From contig JARJHS010000002.1 in the NCBI GenBank assembly GCA_029269725.1, positions 1 to 64,000 on the forward strand: 64,000 bases of DNA, in the 5' to 3' direction. The notes under the pieces were generated by a model that was not told where the DNA came from, ran no database searches, and saw only the letters and a program-made list of their open reading frames with translations. Source of the DNA: Pollutibacter soli (GTDB lineage Bacteria > Bacteroidota > Bacteroidia > Chitinophagales > Chitinophagaceae). Position numbers and translations under genes: made by a program. Positions 35,606 through 45,100 of the stretch are shown piece after piece; within the stretch, counting starts at the first letter, position 1; each line of letters begins with the position of its first letter.

Positions 35606-36238
35606 TTATACATGAGGTGGCTGATATTTCTGTTGCTGTGGAGGCTTTAAAAAAAGAGGACGCATTTTATAAACGATAATCGCGGAAATAACTAATCCAA
35701 CGGCAATCACACCTTTATCACCAAGCAAACCTATCACATAATTGAAAAAAATTTCTTTGCCATTGCGCGGCTCCTCAGCTGTACCATTGGCAATTTCCAG
35801 CGCCTCGTAGTAAGCAAATAAAGTGAACGCAATCGTCATCACTAAACCGATGAGATAACTGGAAACAGCTTTCAGCGGTGTCAGTGTAATCTGGTCTTTT
35901 TTGTAGTACAGTTTCTTTTCCAGATAAGTGAAAAAAATTTCGTAGTCATTCACATCCAGGAAAGAAAAAACGCAACTGATATTTAAGCCGCTCCATGATT
36001 TGTACCAGATTACAATGTCGCTTTCATTATCATTCTTTCTGACTGATCTTATATCATCATATTTAATTTCCAGTTTGGTTGCCAATGATAGTTTCTTTTT
36101 CCATGCATCATGGAATGTCAATGTATCATCAAATTTCTGGCTTGAAAATTTCATTGAGTTTTCGTCTATAAACAGGGATGAAACTTTGTTTCCGGTTATG
36201 GGAAAAATGATGTTTTGCAAATTGTGAGCAGAATCCAT
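35606..36238 (-). CDS. Unknown protein with two C-terminal membrane helices
   Basis: 210 residues. The first ~120 residues are a beta-rich domain with alternating charged segments (KLEIKYDDIRSVRKNDNESD, YKSWSGLNIS), somewhat like a bacterial PH-type domain, but I cannot be sure. Two membrane helices follow (about 125-148 and 175-197), then a Pro/Gln-rich tail. No signal peptide. Function unknown. It has no close neighbour on the same strand: 265 bases to the esterase, 211 to the nucleoside hydrolase. Confidence 0.6.
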   Translation of the reverse strand: MDSAHNLQNIIFPITGNKVSSLFIDENSMKFSSQKFDDTLTFHDAWKKKLSLATKLEIKYDDIRSVRKNDNESDIVIWYKSWSGLNISCVFSFLDVNDYEIFFTYLEKKLYYKKDQITLTPLKAVSSYLIGLVMTIAFTLFAYYEALEIANGTAEEPRNGKEIFFNYVIGLLGDKGVIAVGLVISAIIVYKMRPLFLKPPQQQKYQPPHV

Positions 36239-36449
36239 TTTTTGGTGTTTTACATTTATTTGTCTCTATCCGAAAAAACTTCCACGGCATTGTGTTGTTC
36301 AGATATTATTCGCTTCCTCACAATTGTAATCATTAAACTCCGGGAATGCAAGATTCAGAAAAAGATTTACTCTGCAGATCAGTGATGTACGGATCATATA
36401 CTGACCGCTTGCAGATACATATTAACAAGATTGTACCGATGATCATCAG

Positions 36450-37463
36450 CTAGCGGTAATGCAAAGCCAGCTTCGCAAAAAAATCATTGAACATCAAATG
36501 GATGTCAAGATCTGTATAAACGCGAATCGGTCGCCCGCGATGGTTGTAAATATAGTCTCCCCGATCGTTTATAGCCGGGGATTGCCGCACTATATAAAAG
36601 CTTGACGAAGGATCGGCTTCAAATGACGATTGTAAAGCCGTGAGTAATACCAACGGACTATCCCCCATAATATAGGTTTCACCAATATTCAGAATCCCCT
36701 GAATACGTGTCATCAGTTGTTCGAAGACGTTAGTAAGATATTCGCCCGTTTTACCATGAGGTTTTACATTCAGTACAAGTTGTGAGTAGGGCAGGATCGC
36801 CTGCCTGTACATGTTGCGCGGGACCTGCCATATCGGTACCTGTGTCCGGTTGAAGACGGCCTGGGCAGCTGCGATGTCTATGTTCAGATTGTATTCCGGA
36901 CTTGAATAATTCGGTGGAGGCGGTGCAAGATCGGTATACTCCTGTCCGCCAATCCAAATCAATGTCAGCCTTCCCGCAATATCCGGCGCCTTCAGAAGCG
37001 CCGACGCAATTTCTGTAAGACCTGCCCCACAGAGTACATATAACGGCTGTTTGGTGTCGGTGCGCCTTGCTTCGCGTATAATAAAATCGATGCCGTCACT
37101 TCTGGCCGGTGTACTATCGTTTGGCATCGCCACATTAGATCCTGTGAGTACAGGGATGTTCTGTTGCATCCCCATTACATCCATTAATTCCTTTGCTTTT
37201 TTTGCAGCATTGGTTGCCTGGGTTTCTGACGGATCAAATGGGTCTCCCTTTCTCAGGTGTGTGCCTATGATACCACGGATATCTACAGAAGGGGAAAGCA
37301 GCAGATGTGCAAGCTGGAATAAACCATCGGGGTCACCACTGAAATCATTGTCGGATATCACGCGAATTCTCGGCTGGATACGAACACCTCCAGGGATTTG
37401 CTGACCTGCTGCACTAGAACAGATGATTATACCCATCGAGAATAAATACCAGAACTTTTTCAT
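36450..37463 (-). CDS. Secreted nucleoside-hydrolase-like protein (DUF1593/IUNH fold)
   Basis: 337 residues with a signal peptide (about 1-20). The N-terminal Asp cluster RVISDNDFSGDPDGLFQL (D38, D40, D44, D46) resembles the Ca2+-binding DxDxxxDD site of inosine-uridine nucleoside hydrolases. The family segment YVLCGAGLTEIASALLKAP follows. Secreted relatives in Bacteroidota are annotated as nucleoside hydrolase-like, with substrate not proven; many act on sugar-type N- or O-glycosides. No operon partner is evident. Confidence 0.85.
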   Translation of the reverse strand: MKKFWYLFSMGIIICSSAAGQQIPGGVRIQPRIRVISDNDFSGDPDGLFQLAHLLLSPSVDIRGIIGTHLRKGDPFDPSETQATNAAKKAKELMDVMGMQQNIPVLTGSNVAMPNDSTPARSDGIDFIIREARRTDTKQPLYVLCGAGLTEIASALLKAPDIAGRLTLIWIGGQEYTDLAPPPPNYSSPEYNLNIDIAAAQAVFNRTQVPIWQVPRNMYRQAILPYSQLVLNVKPHGKTGEYLTNVFEQLMTRIQGILNIGETYIMGDSPLVLLTALQSSFEADPSSSFYIVRQSPAINDRGDYIYNHRGRPIRVYTDLDIHLMFNDFFAKLALHYR

Positions 37464-37660
37464 GTCGCAAATATTATGTGACTAATATACTGATCCCGGT
37501 TTGTCCTGATTTAACACTGAGAAACAAAGCCGTCAGATTTCCTTAAGAAGTATTTATCCGCTAAGAGGAAGTAAATTTAACAGTACACAACTGCTGCCCG
37601 CGGTTTGCAATGCGTTTGTTTTTATTCGCATGGGGTGGTATCACATGCCGGATTCAAGCC

Positions 37661-38080
37661 TTACTTGCACTTGTTGCACATTCCGTTTACTACCATATTA
37701 ATCTGGGATGCCCTGTACCCTTTTGGAAGCTGGATCAATGGCACGATGATTTCTTCCATACATGTAGTGGTGCCGCAGCTTTCACAGATAAAATGAATAT
37801 GATTATCATGATGATGGCCTTCTTCACACTCATCACGGCAGAGCGCATACTTTACTGAGTTGTCAGTGGTGGGGATCGTGTGAATGATGCCTTTTTCCAT
37901 GAAAGACTGGAGCGTGCGATAGACAGTAACACGATCATATTTTTCACCGGTGCGTGCTTCAATATCATGATGTGCAAGTGCATTACCCGATTGCAGAAAT
38001 ATATCAAGTATCACCCGACGGCTGTCAGTCACGCTCAGTTGACTTTTCTTTAGTATCGATGTTACACGTTCTTCTGCCAC
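37661..38080 (-). CDS. Fur-family transcriptional repressor (Zur-like by context)
   Basis: 139 residues. Winged-helix DNA-binding domain (about 17-80; TGEKYDRVTVYRTLQSFM) followed by the dimerisation domain with a His-rich metal region (EEGHHHDNHIHFICESCG) and a final CNKCK. The CESC and CNKC pairs form the usual structural zinc site. The start is GTG at 38080, chosen because a good Shine-Dalgarno AAAGGAG (38094-38088) sits seven bases upstream. It is one base after the SCO1 gene stop, so the two are one operon. The divergent merC gene has a 15-base inverted repeat on its promoter, which makes zinc or other divalent-metal sensing more likely than iron (inference). Confidence 0.9.
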   Translation of the reverse strand: MAEERVTSILKKSQLSVTDSRRVILDIFLQSGNALAHHDIEARTGEKYDRVTVYRTLQSFMEKGIIHTIPTTDNSVKYALCRDECEEGHHHDNHIHFICESCGTTTCMEEIIVPLIQLPKGYRASQINMVVNGMCNKCK

Positions 38081-38081
38081 T

Positions 38082-38690
38082 TTATTGCTCCTTTAATAAT
38101 TTTCCGATATCTGCATTTAATTGCACCAGCTCGTCTTTCTTAAGGCCATCATACACTCCTCTCACTCTTCCCTTCCTGTCAACCAATGCAAAAAATTGCG
38201 TATGCAAAAACTGCTCTTTAATGTTCTTGGTATTATTCTCAGGATCATCCAGCAAATAACTTTCGCGCGCGGCGCGGTAAAGATCTTCTTTTGAACCTGT
38301 AAGGAACCACCATCCCGATGGATCTGCTCCGATACTATCCGCATACTTCCTCAATACAGCCAGCGAATCTGTTTCCGGATCAACAGTATGCGAAAGGATC
38401 AGGAAATCTTTCTCCTTGCTGAACTCCTTGTGAATCGCCTCCATATTCCTGTTCATTTTGGGACAGATGCCTTTGCAGGTCGTGAAAAAATATTCAGCGA
38501 GGTACACTTTCCCTTCTACTGAATGTTCATTGATAACCATACTGTCCTGGCGCAGAAAACTGAAGGGATGCACCGTACTGAGCACCGGCAGTTTAACTTT
38601 CCCGAAATCAGATGTTGCCATCAGTGCCAGGTAAAATCCCGCCAGCAAAACAGCAAAAAAAACAAGATAGAATACCGGTTTACGCTTCAT
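38082..38690 (-). CDS. SCO1/SenC-family copper chaperone-like protein
   Basis: 202 residues. One N-terminal membrane anchor (about 5-24) is followed by a periplasmic thioredoxin fold. The metal site C72-x3-C76 (TTCKGICPKM) and H163 (FLHTQFFALVDRKGR) are both present, as needed for Cu(I) delivery to the CuA site of cytochrome oxidase or for thiol redox work. ATG 38690 begins the anchor; longer in-frame versions would extend over the promoter and operator. The fur gene follows directly. Its promoter is at 38706-38738. Confidence 0.92.
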   Translation of the reverse strand: MKRKPVFYLVFFAVLLAGFYLALMATSDFGKVKLPVLSTVHPFSFLRQDSMVINEHSVEGKVYLAEYFFTTCKGICPKMNRNMEAIHKEFSKEKDFLILSHTVDPETDSLAVLRKYADSIGADPSGWWFLTGSKEDLYRAARESYLLDDPENNTKNIKEQFLHTQFFALVDRKGRVRGVYDGLKKDELVQLNADIGKLLKEQ

Positions 38691-38705
38691 AACAGGCTTA
38701 AGGCA

Positions 38706-38738
38706 CAAAATTACAAACGCTTTCGTTCTAATCCCAAA
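38706..38738 (-). promoter_or_regulatory. Promoter of the SCO1-fur operon
   Basis: On the - strand: TTTG at 38738-38735, 21 bases, then TAATTTTG at 38713-38706, an exact TAnnTTTG box. The SCO1 start codon is 15 bases downstream, giving a very short leader. Confidence 0.65.
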
Positions 38739-38750
38739 AAGCAGAAAATA

Positions 38751-38782
38751 TTTGCAACTTTGTTGCATTTCCCATAATTTCG
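38751..38782 (+). promoter_or_regulatory. Promoter of merC
   Basis: TTTG at 38751-38754, 20 bases, then TAATTTCG at 38775-38782 (one mismatch from TAnnTTTG). The merC start is 19 bases downstream. The -33 box and the front of the spacer are covered by the inverted repeat at 38753-38767. Confidence 0.6.
38753..38767. promoter_or_regulatory. Putative Fur/Zur operator, TGCAAC-TTT-GTTGCA
   Basis: A perfect inverted repeat, 6-3-6. It lies between the divergent SCO1-fur and merC genes, on top of the merC -33 region and 15 bases behind the SCO1 -33 box. Size, symmetry and place suit a Fur-family dimer encoded next door; occupation should block merC and possibly the SCO1-fur promoter. Binding is inferred, not shown. 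Confidence 0.6.
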
Positions 38783-38801
38783 TTGCCCCATTAACTGATA
38801 C

Positions 38802-39167
38802 ATGACGAGAATAAATTTCGACGCGCTGGGAATCGGGATAAGCATAGCCTGTGCTATACATTGCGCCATTTTACCACTGATGGTTACGGTCCTTCCGGTT
38901 TTTGGAGCGAAGTTTATGGACCATACCGGGTTTGAATATCTTATGATCGGACTGGCCGCCGTAGTGGGAATGATCTCACTCTGGCATGGCTACCGTAAGC
39001 ACCACCGTCAGCCATGGCCATCTCTTATCTTTATGGCAGGGATTCTGCTCCTGATGAGCAAACAGATATTCATTACAGGAGAACTTGCACTATTAATTCC
39101 CGCAGTTATATTGATCATCACAGCGCACTGGTATAATTACAGGCTTTGCAGAAAGCCAAAACCTTAG
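38802..39167 (+). CDS. MerC-domain small membrane protein
   Basis: 121 residues with four membrane helices (about 9-30, 44-63, 72-92, 95-115). The MerC-type cysteine pair is in helix 1: SIACAIHCAILP (C17, C21). MerC of Tn21 carries Hg2+, but free-standing MerC-domain proteins in Bacteroidota lie beside Fur-family regulators and are thought to handle other metals. The gene diverges from SCO1-fur, sharing a 111-base control region with the inverted repeat. It ends 19 bases from the convergent haloperoxidase-family gene. Confidence 0.87.
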   Translation: MTRINFDALGIGISIACAIHCAILPLMVTVLPVFGAKFMDHTGFEYLMIGLAAVVGMISLWHGYRKHHRQPWPSLIFMAGILLLMSKQIFITGELALLIPAVILIITAHWYNYRLCRKPKP

Positions 39168-39186
39168 CAGGCTTATTTCTGATTTG

Positions 39187-40563
39187 TCAGGATTTTGCTT
39201 TGATTGACTTCGGCGTTAGTTTTTGGTTAATGAATGCGCCTATTTCACGTCCCTGTTTTTTCCCGTTAAATATGGACGACCTGAAATGTATTCCTCCGTA
39301 CATTCTACTGATGCATGCCTCTTCTGAAGCTTTGTAAAACGAAGGAAAACTTCTCTTTATGCCGATATATGGGAGTTCGTAATCATCAGTAAAAGCAAAG
39401 CCATCGCCAAACTGCGCGGTTAATACCGACGCGATTGCGGAAGAAACCACACTATGCCCGCTGGTATATTCCGGGAACGGAGGTGTTTGCAACAGTGGTT
39501 GCCAGGCTTTATCAATTCTATCATTAATGATGGTCACTGGCCGTACATATTCACTTCTGAATTTTTCATCCCAGCAGGATATAAATCCATCATACATCGC
39601 GATTGCGGTCAAGGCATATGACTGCGCTGAAGCTACTATTGATGCATTGGTTTTTTTATTTGCAATGGCGGTAATGTTCATCCAGTGACCGCCAGGGCTT
39701 GGTTTTTTATTTGCGTACATCATATGACCCACATGCACAACCGCAGCTGCGTTATCGTCCCAGAAACGTGCGATGTTTATCTGCTCTTCAGTGAGATGAC
39801 TGGTGGTATCATAAACCTCCATTACTTCTGTCAGAAACTGACTGCCCTTATGCATATCGTAAGGCGGTGGTGGCACCGGTTTAAACTGAGAAGACGAATC
39901 CATTGCCAATGGAATCATTTTTGTCCAGAATGGTTCTACAGCATCGAGATAATCGGGTGTAGTATTTTTCCATTTTCCGGAATCCGCACTGAGTGTATAA
40001 CGCGGCATTCCCCTGGTTTCTTTGTAATGATCCGCAGCGGCACGTTTCCAGATCGCATTTGCTACTGCTTCACCAAAAACAAGTGAATTTTCAAAAGTTT
40101 CATTATCTATCCCGCTTGACTTAAGATCCGCGAGAATTTCGTCCTGGGTAATCCTGGACGAATCCTTTGTGAAAGTGAGACGTAATGTGATATCAAATAA
40201 AGCCTTTACTGCTGCAACTGTAAACTGGTATTGTTTTCCCTTTTCCGGCACAGGCATTGAGGGGAATCCATTCAGTTTTGCCGTGATGGATGGGTAGGAA
40301 GTATCCGTCCATCGGATCGATTCATACGCTGCCAGGGATGCATAACTATAAATCCTGCTCGAAACAGGAGGTGAAAATATTTCATAAATAACAACATCGT
40401 TCAGACGCCTGGTAGCGCGATGAAGATATTCAGGATCAAGCGGGTCCGCAGCAACAGGTTTTTTAGTTAACTCATTGCTGCAGGAAAAAATAAATCCTGA
40501 CATGATGAACATTGCCAGGAACTTCATAAGCGTATTCATTACCAGTTGGTTTGGTCTTTTCAT
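39187..40563 (-). CDS. Lipoprotein of the vanadium-dependent haloperoxidase / PAP2 family
   Basis: 458 residues. A lipoprotein signal ends at SGFIFSCSNE (lipidated Cys28); ATG 40539 is an alternative start giving a 20-residue signal. The all-helical phosphatase/haloperoxidase fold shows the second vanadate/phosphate motif FPEYTSGHSVVSSAIA and the third RMYGGIHFRSS. The first (K-x6-RP) is represented by KFRSEYVRPV. All anion-binding residues therefore appear present, so it could be an acid phosphatase or a haloperoxidase; the fold does not decide. It is the last gene of a run with the cytochrome-VCBS and CRTAC1-like lipoprotein genes (26- and 28-base gaps). Confidence 0.87.
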   Translation of the reverse strand: MKRPNQLVMNTLMKFLAMFIMSGFIFSCSNELTKKPVAADPLDPEYLHRATRRLNDVVIYEIFSPPVSSRIYSYASLAAYESIRWTDTSYPSITAKLNGFPSMPVPEKGKQYQFTVAAVKALFDITLRLTFTKDSSRITQDEILADLKSSGIDNETFENSLVFGEAVANAIWKRAAADHYKETRGMPRYTLSADSGKWKNTTPDYLDAVEPFWTKMIPLAMDSSSQFKPVPPPPYDMHKGSQFLTEVMEVYDTTSHLTEEQINIARFWDDNAAAVVHVGHMMYANKKPSPGGHWMNITAIANKKTNASIVASAQSYALTAIAMYDGFISCWDEKFRSEYVRPVTIINDRIDKAWQPLLQTPPFPEYTSGHSVVSSAIASVLTAQFGDGFAFTDDYELPYIGIKRSFPSFYKASEEACISRMYGGIHFRSSIFNGKKQGREIGAFINQKLTPKSIKAKS

Positions 40564-40589
40564 CCGGATTCATACAACGGAATGAAAAT

Positions 40590-42167
40590 CTATTTGGTTT
40601 TCAAATGTTTGTTCATCAACACCATAAAGGAAGGTCCTATGCGCCAATCAGTTGCAGAAGGAACCACCGTCGGCCCCAACGACATATTCCCCAACAGAAG
40701 ATCTTCCTTTCCATCACGATCCAGATCACCTGCATCCATACAAAGCCATCGACCTTTCTCTGCAGCTGGAATTGAGTTTATTTTGAATTTCAGATGGCCG
40801 AGGTTTTCAAAAAAAACAAATCCTTCCTCTGGCGCTTTTGCATAATCCGCAAAATAGGCAATAGACGCTATATCCATATCTCCGTCATGGTCAAAGTCTC
40901 TAGTGACAGATTTAAAACAACCATTTATCGGATAGAAGAACTGCTGCTCAAATTTGTTGTCCCCTTTATTCACATAGATATATATACCATGATATGGTTT
41001 CAGTACCTGTGAAAAATCACCATTATCTCCGGAAGTATGGATGATATCTTTCAAACCATCCTGGTTAATATCTGTAAGTTCAAAGCCCGAAGATCCAGTG
41101 GCTGGCTGAAAGCGAAGAACTGTAGTCTGTTGAAAGTTTGCATTACCCTTGTTTGTAAAGAGTATAATCCTTTCATCCCCTTGGGTAAACAACGCCCATA
41201 TATCCAACAATCCATCTTTATTAAAATCATCCAATCGCACATCGATTACACCTGGTGAATTTTGTAACACCTGTTTATCAAAACCACCCTTTTGATTTGC
41301 AGTGAAAAGACTCAGTGATCCGAACAGGTGTCCAAATTCGCAAACCAGGTAATCATTCAACTGATCGTTGTTCAAATCTGTTGCAACAATCCTGACAGGT
41401 CTTGCGAGCCTTTCAAACATTACAGTGGTGTCGAGTCGCATTTTTCCTGTCGTAGAATCAATGAATATTTTTTTTACAAAACCGGAGCGACCAATGTTGG
41501 GCATAAGTTGTCCGACAAAACAGGCGACAATTTCGTTCCTGCCTGTGATACTTATATCGGTAATCCCTGCAGGCAATGGTAAGGAATCAATTACACGAAG
41601 TTTTTCATCAAACATGTAAAGTATACGTTGCAAGGCATCCGACCGGAAAACCCTTGATCTGTTTTCGGAAGTATCAAGCTTGATGCAAATTGTAGCCGGT
41701 GAATAATTATTACTTTCTGGAACGGCCACACTGAAATTGGCAAGTTGCCTGCCAATCAGCTGATCTTTTTTTTGCGGACTAAGGCTGTCTGGAGCAACTT
41801 CCTGAAAATAATCGAGTATTTTTTGCCAGCCGGTCGAATCAATTAATGCTCTGTCTGGATATATTGGATCTTCGAGGTAAAGATCGCCGTTATAGGAAGG
41901 ATACTCGTGATCCTGGAAACTGAATAGTCCGAGTCTTGGACCCATTTGCGGAAGTACCCCTGTTTGCCAATGTTGTTTATCAATCATTGCCGGGTCCGGA
42001 AGCAGATGACATGATTGACAATAAGCAGCAACAACCTCTTTGCCCTTTGCATCAGCTGGTGTTCGGGGAGTTTCGGGCCCCGATGAGTTATTGTTACAGC
42101 CAGCAACCACTAGGAATACTACCAGAAGCATTTCAACAGGAAATCGTTTATTCGTCACAGTTATCAA
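40590..42167 (-). CDS. Cytochrome c - VCBS/FG-GAP repeat lipoprotein
   Basis: 525 residues. Lipobox VVAGCNN with Cys24. A c-type haem site C50-Q-S-C53-H54 follows at once (AAYCQSCHLLPDP), with a possible axial Met in GVLPQMGPRL. The remainder (about 150-520) is a beta-propeller of FG-GAP/VCBS type, with calcium loops such as DLNNDQLND, DFNKDGLLD, DINQDGLKD, DFDHDGDMD and DLDRDGKED. A short cytochrome on a surface propeller suggests electron transfer to or from a bound substrate (inference). The gene sits between the haloperoxidase-family and CRTAC1-like genes in one operon. Confidence 0.88.
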   Translation of the reverse strand: MITVTNKRFPVEMLLVVFLVVAGCNNNSSGPETPRTPADAKGKEVVAAYCQSCHLLPDPAMIDKQHWQTGVLPQMGPRLGLFSFQDHEYPSYNGDLYLEDPIYPDRALIDSTGWQKILDYFQEVAPDSLSPQKKDQLIGRQLANFSVAVPESNNYSPATICIKLDTSENRSRVFRSDALQRILYMFDEKLRVIDSLPLPAGITDISITGRNEIVACFVGQLMPNIGRSGFVKKIFIDSTTGKMRLDTTVMFERLARPVRIVATDLNNDQLNDYLVCEFGHLFGSLSLFTANQKGGFDKQVLQNSPGVIDVRLDDFNKDGLLDIWALFTQGDERIILFTNKGNANFQQTTVLRFQPATGSSGFELTDINQDGLKDIIHTSGDNGDFSQVLKPYHGIYIYVNKGDNKFEQQFFYPINGCFKSVTRDFDHDGDMDIASIAYFADYAKAPEEGFVFFENLGHLKFKINSIPAAEKGRWLCMDAGDLDRDGKEDLLLGNMSLGPTVVPSATDWRIGPSFMVLMNKHLKTK

Positions 42168-42195
42168 TTGGCTACCGCCTGTTTTATATCAAGAT

Positions 42196-45100
42196 TTATA
42201 AGTTGATTTTTCGCCTTGTACCATCTGAAGAAATAACGTCTATTTCTTTAACACCCGTTCCCACAGAAATAAATCTGCCTGATTGAGACAGAAAGGAATT
42301 TCCGAAATAGCATTCTTCTCTTCTTTGTTTTCCATTGCTATACACAATTTGCACGGCAACATCATTCCTGTTTAGAGGGACCGACCTTAGTTGACTATGC
42401 AGGTTGTACATTTTCAACTGTCCGCGGTTCTGGCTGGCAGCTATGCAATAGGCACCTGCAGGATCTCTGAATTTTACTGATGCCTTACCATTGCCTGGAA
42501 TAAACACACCACTTTCTTGCATACCCGCCACTGTAAAAGTTCCTTTTCCATTACCCAATAAAACAAGTCCATTGAGAGCATCATATCGTCCTACAGAAGT
42601 TTCCGTTCCGTAATCGTTTGTATTGATAAAAACATCGACATGTCCATCGCCATTAAAATCATCTGTTACCATTCCGTTGATCATAGAGAATTGTGCAAAC
42701 ATTGGAAGTTCCGTCATCGTGAAATTTCCGTTTCCGTTGTTTGTGATCAAAACGGATGCGTTTGTATTGGCAAAAAGTTCCTGGGCGCCTTTCATTTGTT
42801 CAGGTGTGAACAGCTGATCGATGGTTGCAGCGGCATATGTTTTATAATTCGGAAATTTCATACGCATACTGACGATCTGTTTGATAAGGTCATCACGTGT
42901 GTGCGCAGGAAAAGGCTTTCGTGTTTTATTTGACGCCGACTCTGGCAAATACAGAAACGGAATTGCATCATAACTTCCGTTATCGTCAAAATCTTTCGCA
43001 AGAACTCCTACCGGCATTTCCGTTGTTGCACGATAAAAAGTATTCTTACCGGTATTTCCCACGATATAATCAATGTCTCCGTCTTCATCAAAATCTCCGG
43101 GTGCGATACTGTTCCACCAGCCTGTCTTATTACTTATTCCCGATTGTGTTGTTTCGTTTGTAAATTTTCCATTGATGTTTTTAAGGAAAACGACAGGCGA
43201 CCATTCGCCCGCAAGTATCATATCCGGCCATCCATCATTGTTATAGTCTGTGAAAAGCATATCGCAGGTTAGCCCAACATCAATCAGTCCGGGAGCGGAT
43301 TCTTTTGTTATATCGGTGAATTTTACCGTTCCTGGTTTTGAGTCATTCCGAAGAAGGATAGAACTCACTTTGCGGGGATAATACTCGGGCTCATTTCTGC
43401 CCGCAATAAACAAATCAAGATCACCATCGCGATCAATATCTGCTGCGCGCACACAGGATTTACTTACCAGGTTTTTCGGAATTGCTGATGTATCTGCCAG
43501 GAAATTTCCTTTGCCATCATTAATATAAAAATGATCCTGGTAGCTTTCATTTCCCGGTTTATTTTCATTACCTCCACTGGAAATATATACATCTGGATCA
43601 CCATCATTATCCGCATCGAAAAGAAGAACGCCCATGTCCTCCCATGTTTTTGTCTTCTGATACTCTTCCGCAGCTGACAAATTCCTTCGCTGGAATTTTC
43701 CATCCACACCCTGGAGAAGCACTTGTGCATCGTATTGGAACGCACCCGCGGTAATAATATCATCGGTCCCGTTTCCATCTACGTCACCAACAGCAAGTGC
43801 AGGTCCGTACTCGGAAAGTTTGTGAGGTAACAAACGTTGTACATTGAAGTCGATATAATCACGTTCGGAATGAGTATAGATATTTCCCTTTGCTGAGGTA
43901 ATATCTGCAAACAAAGCCGGTGACAATGATTTACGCGATTGAAAGTCATACACATTCCCGGCATCTTTTTTATCAGCAATTATAAGTTTATCGGCACTAA
44001 CGTCTTTCAATACCTGCAGTTTTTTATCCGGCCAGATGATCCGGATAGAATCAATTTTTGCGTCTGTGCCCAACCCGAAATGTGCCAAAGCCTGAACAGA
44101 AGAAAGATACCCGCGGTATGGCGTAAATTCATAAACCTGTTTTTTATTTCCGCTCAGGTACAATTCTACCAATGCTCCGATGCCCTTTTTATTCAATGAA
44201 TCGCCTTTGAGTTTCACCTGGACAAAATGACTGGCATTCTCTTTCAAATCCCGGGAATTATTTTTCAGGATAGAAGCAGGATCATTAATATTGTTGATAA
44301 CCCAATCCAGGTCGCCATCATTATCGAGATCTGCATAAACCGCCCCATTTGAGAATGATGGTGTTTCCAGCCCCCAGTCAGCGGACTTATCCTGAAATCT
44401 TAAATCGCCAGTATTACGATATACATAATTGGGAATCTTTACCACTGGTATTTCATCCAGCAGATCTTTTTTCCCTGTGATGTTCACCGCCTTATTGCGG
44501 TAGGCGATAAAATCATGATCTGTTACATCTTTTGGAAAACCGTTGGTGATAAAAAGATCACGGTGACCATCATTATCAATATCAGCAAGTAAAGTCGTCC
44601 AGCTCCAATCTGTCTCTGAAATGCCGGCGTAGTATGCGACTTCTGCAAAAACGGGGTCACCGATGGAATCATTCATTCCCGGGCGTGGACCGAGATTCAG
44701 TTGCAAAGTATTTCTTACATACTGGTACTGGTAACCGAAATAATCAATATTCTGAAGGCTTTGATAACTGTTAGCATTCATCATCATCTTCTTACGGAAA
44801 TTATCCTCTGGATTCATATCCGCTTCCACTATATCCGGCAATCCGTCATTATTTACATCGGCGATGTCCGTTCCCATAGCATTGGCAGCTGTATGCTTGA
44901 AATAGCTTTTCGCTTTATCTGTGAAACTGCCGTTGCCATTATTGATGTAGAGGTGATTATCAGGAATAAAATCATTTGTTGCATAGATATCCTTCCATCC
45001 ATCCTGATTAATATCGACAATATTTACTCCATGACCATACCCTTCAATAGTAATTCCTGCTTCTTTGGAAACGTCAGTAAAAACCGGGTGCCCGAGCGAA

